Origin: UBA10002 sp964373775
Lineage (GTDB): Bacteria > Patescibacteriota > Minisyncoccia > Phycocordibacterales > UBA10002
Direction of reading: 5' to 3'
DNA: 12,429 bases
Assembly: GCA_964373775.1 (NCBI GenBank)
Contig: CAYJWA010000028.1
Span: 1 to 12,429, forward strand
Position numbers and translations under genes: made by a program. The notes under the pieces are model-generated. The model worked only from the letters and a program-made list of their open reading frames with translations, did not search any database and was not told the origin of the DNA. Shown here piece by piece: positions 1 through 4,000 of the stretch. Numbering within the stretch: position 1 is the first letter of the stretch; every line of letters begins with the position of its first letter.

Positions 1-29
1 GCACCGCAGAGCGTACTCGCGGCGTGGTG

Positions 30-58
30 CTGACAGGCGCTTCCAAACGCGCTACACT
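30..58 (+). promoter_or_regulatory. Promoter of the first small gene
   Basis: A -35 box CTGACA (30-35, one mismatch to TTGACA) is followed after 17 nt by TACACT (53-58). The predicted start of transcription is near 65, leaving about 13 nt of leader that carries a GAAAGG Shine-Dalgarno (65-70) before the ATG at 78. Spacing is ideal; the -10 is only a 4/6 match. Confidence 0.5.
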
Positions 59-77
59 TTCTCCGAAAGGGAAATAC

Positions 78-425
78 ATGAATGATTCAAGTTCTTTTAC
101 ACCAGTAGCAGTGACCGGAACGGTAACTCCGGCTGATATTGACACTTCCAAAGGGCTCGTGGGGAATTGGGGCATTGTTGCGCAGCATATCGCGTGTAAT
201 ATTGTGCTCCTGTGTCAGAAGGCGCAAAACTGGACCACGCTGATTTCTTTTGATGAATTAGCGAGCGTCTCAACAGAGCGCCGCACCGTGCTCTTCAATA
301 TACTCATTGAGCTATGCGAAGGCGGCTTCCTCACTGCGCAAGGAAGCAAAGAGGAGTGGTTCTACACGGTAACTGACAAATTCATCAGGGCGTGCGTGCC
401 CGTTCCTTCTCCTGCACCATCCTGA
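78..425 (+). CDS. Small unknown protein, possibly winged-helix
   Basis: This encodes 115 residues that I do not recognise. The frame is open further upstream, but I chose the ATG at 78 because GAAAGG lies 7 nt before it and a promoter lies just upstream of that. The N-terminus (about residues 1-30) is rich in Ser, Thr and Val and looks disordered. The rest alternates helices with a short C-terminal strand pair: ISFDELASVSTERRTVLFNI is followed by a helix ending EGGFL and then YTVTDKFI. That order resembles the helix-turn-helix plus wing of small winged-helix proteins, but no specific family can be named. There is no signal peptide and no convincing membrane segment. It is monocistronic, with a strong terminator right after the stop. 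The gene is likely real because of its complete promoter, Shine-Dalgarno and terminator set; its function is unknown. Confidence 0.65.
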   Translation: MNDSSSFTPVAVTGTVTPADIDTSKGLVGNWGIVAQHIACNIVLLCQKAQNWTTLISFDELASVSTERRTVLFNILIELCEGGFLTAQGSKEEWFYTVTDKFIRACVPVPSPAPS

Positions 426-439
426 AAGGAGATTGATTC

Positions 440-490
440 TCCCGGCGCGTTTTTCCTAAAACAGGGAAACAGCGCCGGGATTTTTCTTTT
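440..490 (+). terminator. Rho-independent terminator
   Basis: A perfect 9-bp stem (TCCCGGCGC at 440-448 with GCGCCGGGA at 472-480) extends inward through GTTTTTCC/GGGAAAC with wobble pairs. It is followed at once by the T-rich tract TTTTTCTTTT (481-490). It ends the gene at 78-425. Confidence 0.85.
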
Positions 491-495
491 GCGAC

Positions 496-638
496 ATAAA
501 AATTGAGAGCGGCACCGCAGTATGTTAGACCCTGCGGGCCGCCCCGAATGACCCTGCGCGCCTGCCTGCCGAAGCCTCGCGTGTCCATCGTAGCCTTGGC
601 GAAGTTGGGGCGTAGGCAGGGAGCGCAGGGTGTCCCCC
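496..638 (-). repeat. Hairpin-forming dispersed repeat, copy 1
   Basis: Outer arms ACCCTGCGC (551-559) and GCGCAGGGT (623-631) enclose CCTGCCT (561-567) and AGGCAGG (614-620), with a 46-nt loop. A second hairpin lies at 510-541 (CGGC-A-CCGCAG with CTGCGG-GCCG). The reverse complement of this block matches 9354-9460: same outer arms, same CTTCGGCAGGCAGG core, same CGGGGCG and CCCGCAGGGT tail, same GCTCTCAA end. The copy at 9354 has only a short loop. I see no coding potential; the open frames across it have no start signals. Confidence 0.75.
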
Positions 639-714
639 ATTCGTGTGCGCCTTCCTAAAATTCGTGTGCACCATTCGTCAAGTGTATCTACCTCTATTCG
701 TTAAGCGTATCTAC
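639..714 (+). repeat. ATTCGT direct-repeat array
   Basis: ATTCGTGTGC occurs at 639-648 and 660-669. A 19-mer beginning ATTCGT and ending GTATCTAC occurs at 673-691 and 696-714 with two differences. ATTCGT therefore recurs four times at 21, 13 and 23 nt intervals. It adjoins hairpin repeat copy 1, just as a CGAAT array (9311-9349) adjoins copy 2. Function unknown. Confidence 0.6.
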
Positions 715-751
715 TATGAAGAAAGACGATGCCCAGTATCCGACCGGTCTC

Positions 752-777
752 TTCTGATGTTCTTAAGAACATTAGAA
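752..777. repeat. 26-nt near-perfect palindrome
   Basis: TTCTGATGTTCTT (752-764) pairs with AAGAACATTAGAA (765-777) with a single G.T mismatch. The central 16 bases (757-772) are a perfect palindrome. It lies 13 nt before a second, longer palindrome. It could be an operator, a cruciform site or a mobile palindrome; without a T-tract it is a poor terminator. Confidence 0.7.
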
Positions 778-790
778 TAAGAGATTTTTA

Positions 791-822
791 ATACTCCTAC
801 ATTCCTAGGAATGTAGGAGTAT
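791..822. repeat. 32-bp perfect palindrome
   Basis: ATACTCCTACATTCC (791-805) is followed by TA and then by its exact reverse complement GGAATGTAGGAGTAT (808-822); the central TA keeps the whole 32 bp self-complementary. It lies in the gap before ychF, about 75 nt from its start, so it could regulate that gene. It lacks the T-tail of a terminator. Confidence 0.85.
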
Positions 823-860
823 CAGAGACAGGCAGGCACCCTCGCGTGCGCATACGGCTA

Positions 861-892
861 AAGACAAAAAGAAGACAAAAATGTGATACTAT
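861..892 (+). promoter_or_regulatory. Probable ychF promoter, leaderless
   Basis: TGT followed by GATACT (885-890), or alternatively TACTAT (887-892), resembles an extended -10. AAGACA at 861-866 is a weak -35, 18 nt upstream of GATACT. The ATG at 899 is 6-8 nt beyond the -10 and no Shine-Dalgarno is present, so the transcript should start at or near the start codon. Confidence 0.4.
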
Positions 893-898
893 CGTCTT

Positions 899-2017
899 AT
901 GTCACTGAGTATCGGAATCGTCGGACTCCCGAATGTGGGGAAATCCACGCTGTTCAACGCGCTCACGAAACAGAGCGTGCCCCCACACCTATGCAGTGAG
1001 TACCATAATAAAAGCACCGGCAAATGCGATAGGTGTGGGGGCGTGCCGGCGGAGAATTATCCATTCTGCACGATTGACCCGAGCGTCGGCGTGGTGGCGG
1101 TGCCCGACGAGCGTTTGGAGAAGCTCTCTGCGTTCAGTCACTCCAAGAAAACCATTCCAGCCGCAGTGCAGTTTGTGGATATCGCCGGACTCGTCAAGGG
1201 CGCGGCAGAAGGGCAGGGGCTCGGAAACAAGTTTCTGTCGCACATCCGCGAAGTGGATGCGATTGCAGAGGTCGTACGGGTCTTTGAGGACAAAGACATT
1301 ATTCATGTGGCGGGAAAGGTTGAGCCGCTCTCCGACATAGAAGTCATCAACTTGGAACTTGTGCTCGCGGACTTGGAGACCGTGAGCAAACGACTCGCTT
1401 CGCTCGGAAAGGATGTGAAGGCGGGGAAAAAGGAAGCGGTGATTGAAGAGGGGGCGCTGGAGCGGGTGCGAAAGGTTTTAGAAGCGGGCAGATTAGCGGC
1501 AGATGCCAACATTTCCCCGGGAGATTTTTCTGCTATCCGGCATCTTAACCTTTTGACTTTCAAACCAATTCTGTATGTGCTCAATGTCTCTGCCGCAGAC
1601 GCCGAGACCGCAGATAAACGCGGATACAGAGCGCAGATGGTCGCGGATATAATCGGCGCGAATCAGCGTGACTATCAGCGCGCATCCGCGTCTGTGGTGG
1701 AGATTGACCCGATTTTCGGAACAGGACTTGATTCGCTCATCAAAAAGGCATACGAGGTGCTGGGACTCATCACCTTTCTTACCACCGGCGAGGACGAGAC
1801 CCGGGCGTGGACGATTCAGCGCGGCTCACAAGCACCCGAGGCCGGCGCGGCCATTCACACCGATTTTCGCGACCGCTTCATCCGCGCCGAGGTGATTCAC
1901 TGCGACAAACTCATGGAGGCAGGTAGCTACGCCGCCGCCAGAGAAAAGGGATGGGTGCGCACGGAAGGAAAAGAATATGTCGTTAAAGACGGTGAAGTCA
2001 TCGAATTCAAGATTTAA
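899..2017 (+). CDS. ychF: Redox-regulated P-loop ATPase YchF (OLA1 family)
   Basis: This encodes 372 residues of the universally conserved Obg-family ATPase YchF, a cytoplasmic ribosome-associated protein linked to translation and oxidative-stress control. Visible landmarks are the P-loop GLPNVGKST (9-17), FCTID (56-60), the switch II motif DIAGLVKGA (94-102), the coiled-coil region around 150-205, and a complete C-terminal TGS domain ending RTEGKEYVVKDGEVIEF. The family is about 363 residues; the excess comes from an insert at residues 29-48 (see 975-1047) between the P-loop and the switch I region. The base-specificity motif, NVNE in E. coli, reads NVSA (229-232). The insert has a C32/H36/C43/C46 pattern that could bind a metal, but this may be chance. 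The ATG at 899 lacks a Shine-Dalgarno and is probably leaderless. No terminator is apparent downstream. Confidence 0.97.
   Translation: MSLSIGIVGLPNVGKSTLFNALTKQSVPPHLCSEYHNKSTGKCDRCGGVPAENYPFCTIDPSVGVVAVPDERLEKLSAFSHSKKTIPAAVQFVDIAGLVKGAAEGQGLGNKFLSHIREVDAIAEVVRVFEDKDIIHVAGKVEPLSDIEVINLELVLADLETVSKRLASLGKDVKAGKKEAVIEEGALERVRKVLEAGRLAADANISPGDFSAIRHLNLLTFKPILYVLNVSAADAETADKRGYRAQMVADIIGANQRDYQRASASVVEIDPIFGTGLDSLIKKAYEVLGLITFLTTGEDETRAWTIQRGSQAPEAGAAIHTDFRDRFIRAEVIHCDKLMEAGSYAAAREKGWVRTEGKEYVVKDGEVIEFKI
975..1047 (+). repeat. In-frame insert with inverted-repeat ends inside ychF
   Basis: GCCCCCACACCTAT (979-992) and its exact reverse complement ATAGGTGTGGGGGC (1029-1042) flank about 36 nt. 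GCGTGCC is directly repeated outside them (975-981 and 1041-1047), 66 nt apart. Removing one 66-nt unit restores an ordinary YchF sequence, TKQSVPAENYPFCTID. The inserted DNA is thus a multiple of three, has terminal inverted repeats and looks flanked by a duplicated target. It adds 22 residues, including Cys and His. Confidence 0.75.
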
Positions 2018-2087
2018 GGTGAGGCGACGGGGATGCGTGCCCCGCAGTGAGCCGGGTCCGTGAGGCTCTACTACCGGGGTACTGGAG

Positions 2088-2134
2088 ATTAAAAATATAA
2101 ATAATGGGAGCCGCCAACATTGTCAGCAGCTCCC
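2088..2134 (-). terminator. Terminator of the minus-strand small gene
   Basis: Read on the minus strand, GGGAGC (2134-2129) and GCTCCC (2111-2106) pair; inside them a GC/GC and a CAA/TTG step extend the stem. The following sequence (2105-2088) is T-rich: ATTATTTATATTTTTAAT. It sits about 18 nt beyond the stop of the gene at 2152-2427 and supports that gene being real. Confidence 0.55.
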
Positions 2135-2151
2135 GAAAGGGAAGAATCGCG

Positions 2152-2427
2152 TTAGTCCGGAATGAGTTTGGGACCATCGGCGTCCCTCGCGAGGGTGAAT
2201 TTGCTCCTACCGACTGCTATGTATCCGATGGTCTGCACAAGGCGGTTAAAGGGTGCCGCTGCGGGGGAGCACTTTTCGTTTTCGAACAATCCCCCGAAAT
2301 GCCGGCGGAGGGCAAAGATGAGCCAGCCTAACTGATGTTCCGCAAACTCTTTTCTGTATCGGGTTTTGAGATTTCTTTCTAAATCCTTTATCTCTGCCAC
2401 AGCAGGCAATTCAATGTTTATTCTCAT
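2152..2427 (-). CDS. Unknown 91-residue protein
   Basis: This encodes 91 residues with no family I recognise. The N-terminal half (MRINIELPAVAEIKDLERNL through FALRRHFGGLF, about 1-48) is predicted helical and amphipathic with many Arg and Lys. The second half is mixed, with one Cys. There is no signal peptide or membrane segment. The start ATG (2425-2427) has GGAG five nucleotides upstream. A perfect -35 TTGACA and a -10 TATCTT lie further upstream, and a terminator-like hairpin follows the stop. A 75-codon frame on the opposite strand (2104-2331) overlaps it, but that frame begins inside this gene's terminator. It is divergent from the membrane-protein gene at 2562. It could be a small regulatory or nucleic-acid-binding protein; that is a guess from charge only. 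Confidence 0.6.
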   Translation of the reverse strand: MRINIELPAVAEIKDLERNLKTRYRKEFAEHQLGWLIFALRRHFGGLFENEKCSPAAAPFNRLVQTIGYIAVGRSKFTLARDADGPKLIPD

Positions 2428-2463
2428 TTGGTCTCCATTTGGTTTGGTGTGCGTTCACCCCAC

Positions 2464-2513
2464 AAGATAGCACTGCGTGGCCACTTGTCAAGGGACAGGG
2501 AATGTGCTATTTT
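2464..2513. promoter_or_regulatory. Divergent promoters sharing a -35 region
   Basis: The sequence CTTGTCAAG (2484-2492) serves as a -35 on both strands. On the minus strand TTGACA (2491-2486), a 16-nt spacer and TATCTT (2469-2464) drive the 91-residue gene. On the plus strand TTGTCA (2485-2490), a 17-nt spacer and TATTTT (2508-2513) drive the gene at 2562. The two promoters overlap, so the genes cannot easily fire at once. The plus transcript would carry a hairpin of CTTGCA and TGCAAG (about 2518-2545) in its leader. Confidence 0.55.
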
Positions 2514-2561
2514 TCTTGCGGCCTTGCACAAAAAACTGCAAGCCGGAATCCCATTCATGTT

Positions 2562-2747
2562 ATGAAAAAACTCGGCTGGTTTTTGCTGTTCTCTGGTTCT
2601 GTCTCTCTGGTCTTCTCACTCTTCTTCCTGCTTCTCTTTCTGGGGGGGGTGAGGGAAGCAGGCTTCCTCGTTGTAGTCTTAGGGAGTATATCAGGAATAA
2701 GTTTTTGGAAAGTTTGGCAGATCTATTTCCCCAAGCGAAGCCCTTGA
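2562..2747 (+). CDS. Small two-helix membrane protein
   Basis: This encodes 61 residues. A short Lys start (MKKLG) leads into two hydrophobic helices at about residues 5-28 (FLLFSGSVSLVFSLFFLLLF) and 34-50 (GFLVVVLGSISGISFW), followed by a basic tail ending YFPKRSP. The frame is open upstream, but I prefer the ATG at 2562 because the upstream residues are not hydrophobic and the promoter at 2485-2513 fits this start. The Shine-Dalgarno is weak. A strong terminator 20 nt after the stop supports the gene. It contains a run of eight G (2642-2649), which is a likely site of slippage or base-calling error. Function unknown; similar tiny membrane proteins are common in reduced genomes. Confidence 0.55.
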   Translation: MKKLGWFLLFSGSVSLVFSLFFLLLFLGGVREAGFLVVVLGSISGISFWKVWQIYFPKRSP

Positions 2748-2766
2748 CTGCAACACTCTTTGTGCG

Positions 2767-2795
2767 GGAACTGGCTGTACGCCAGTTCCTTTTTT
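2767..2795 (+). terminator. Rho-independent terminator
   Basis: A perfect 9-bp stem, GGAACTGGC (2767-2775) with GCCAGTTCC (2781-2789), closes a 5-nt loop and is followed by six T (2790-2795). It ends the transcript of the small membrane protein and insulates the next gene. Confidence 0.9.
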
Positions 2796-2796
2796 G

Positions 2797-2812
2797 TGAT
2801 ATACTACGCGGG
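2797..2812 (+). promoter_or_regulatory. Extended -10 promoter, leaderless
   Basis: TG at 2797-2798, one base, then TATACT (2800-2805) forms an extended -10 with a 5/6 match; no clear -35 is seen. Seven nucleotides separate it from the ATG at 2813, so the mRNA probably starts at the start codon. It lies directly after the terminator at 2767-2795. Confidence 0.55.
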
Positions 2813-3742
2813 ATGGACAAACCAAAACTCACCCCCAAGGACTTTTTTCTTTACCTCGGCGCACTCGCGACGCTCTACTGGAGCGCCGGCTCTCTCATTG
2901 CACTGCTGTTCACCATAGTGGATATGAAGTTTCGCGACGAACTGCAATACTATGTTGACCCATACTCAGGCGGTATCCGGTTCGCCATCGCCTCGCTCAT
3001 TGTAGTGTTTCCTGTCTCCCTTGCGCTGTTCCGTGCGCTCAAGAAGGATGCACTCGCACACCCGGAAAAGTTTCTCCTGCCTCTGCGCCGCTGGCTTTAC
3101 GCGATTACTATTTTTGCCACCGCCGCCGCGCTTATCGGCGACCTCATCGCCCTTCTCAACGGATTTCTCGGCGGCGAGCTTACGGCGCGATTTGCACTGA
3201 AAGTTGTCTCGGTGTTAGCAGTCGCGGGTATCGTCTTTTGGTTCGCCCTTCTTGAAGTCAGAATGAAGCCGGATGTTCCCGCGAGAGTGCGGAGCGAGTT
3301 TCTCTGGGGTACCCCGCTTCTTGTCCTTGCCGCCGTTCTCTACGGACTTGCAGTTATGGGTTCTCCCGCAACCATCCGCAAGCTTCACTTTGATGAGCGG
3401 CGCGTCTCCGACCTTCAAAACATTCAGTGGCAGATTGTGAACTACTGGCAGCAAAAGGGAAGATTCCCCAAGTCGCTCGCTGATTTAGAAGACCCAATTT
3501 CCGGTTACCGGAACCCGATGGACCCGCGATCAAAGCAGCCGTACTCGTTCACGCTCGGCGAAGGGTATGTCTTTGAACTCTGCGCCGCGTTTGAACTTCC
3601 GAGCAATGAACGCAGTCGCAGTATCGCGAAGCCGTACCCGTCGGATGGTTTTAGCGAAAACTGGGAACATGGCAGCGGCCGTGTCTGCTTTGAACGGGTG
3701 ATAGACCCCGAACGGTATCCGGTGAGACCAAAAGGAGTCTGA
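2813..3742 (+). CDS. DUF5671-like membrane protein with soluble C-terminus
   Basis: This encodes 309 residues starting MDKPKLTPKDFFLYLGALA. The N-terminal part matches my recollection of DUF5671 proteins of Parcubacteria: FFLYLG, LIALLFTIVDM, then DPYSGGIRFAIASLIVVFPV. About five hydrophobic helices can be seen at roughly 11-36, 57-77, 92-115, 128-146 and 166-184. The C-terminal ~120 residues are soluble: DERRVSDLQNIQWQIVNYWQ, then LADL and NPMDPRSKQPYSF, a pattern resembling the pseudopilin-type extracellular domain seen in these proteins. Function is unknown; a sensor or envelope role is only inference. A longer open frame runs in from 2477, but the promoter and terminator show that the ATG at 2813 is the start. 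The sequence TTCCGGT-T-ACCGGAA (3499-3513) is a small palindrome in the coding region. No clear terminator follows. Confidence 0.8.
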   Translation: MDKPKLTPKDFFLYLGALATLYWSAGSLIALLFTIVDMKFRDELQYYVDPYSGGIRFAIASLIVVFPVSLALFRALKKDALAHPEKFLLPLRRWLYAITIFATAAALIGDLIALLNGFLGGELTARFALKVVSVLAVAGIVFWFALLEVRMKPDVPARVRSEFLWGTPLLVLAAVLYGLAVMGSPATIRKLHFDERRVSDLQNIQWQIVNYWQQKGRFPKSLADLEDPISGYRNPMDPRSKQPYSFTLGEGYVFELCAAFELPSNERSRSIAKPYPSDGFSENWEHGSGRVCFERVIDPERYPVRPKGV

Positions 3743-4000
3743 AGTCTCTGCTTTTCTTCTCTGGGGCACTGCAAAAAATGGCCACGGTCGCTCGTCGCGT
3801 ATCCGTGACTTTCTCGATGCGTCCAGAAGGAACCAACTGGCCTCAGGGCACTGTAAGGCCGCTTTTCAGTAACGAGCTTCAGACGTTTGTTGTAATTGTC
3901 GGCGGTCGGTGCAGTCGTTTTATGCGTTACTGCCCGTCACATTTAGTGCAGCACTATTTGAGAAAATCGCAAAAGATTGTATAGTACTCTCTACAAAGCA
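3743..4000 (+). promoter_or_regulatory. Gap with leuS promoter
   Basis: The leuS promoter is TTGAGA (3958-3963), a 16-nt spacer and TATAGT (3980-3985), each 5/6 to consensus. Transcription should start near 3992, giving a leader of about 8 nt with no Shine-Dalgarno before the ATG at 4001. TAGTGC-A-GCACTA (3944-3956) is a small palindrome abutting the -35 and could be an operator. A 68-codon open frame (3778-3984) has no start signal and looks spurious. Nothing else is recognised in the gap. Confidence 0.6.

Noticed and set aside
639..714. CRISPR-like direct repeats
   Set aside because: Only two near-identical 19-mers with irregular spacing and no cas genes; better described as an ATTCGT array.
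2104..2331. 75-codon plus-strand frame with a CRCGG motif
   Set aside because: Its start lies inside the terminator of the minus-strand gene, it has no well-placed Shine-Dalgarno, and the opposite gene has promoter, Shine-Dalgarno and terminator.
2477..2812. Upstream extension of the DUF5671-like gene
   Set aside because: The extension crosses a strong terminator and the gene's own extended -10, and its residues resemble no protein.
3778..3984. 68-codon frame before leuS
   Set aside because: It has no Shine-Dalgarno or promoter, atypical composition, and runs into the leuS promoter.
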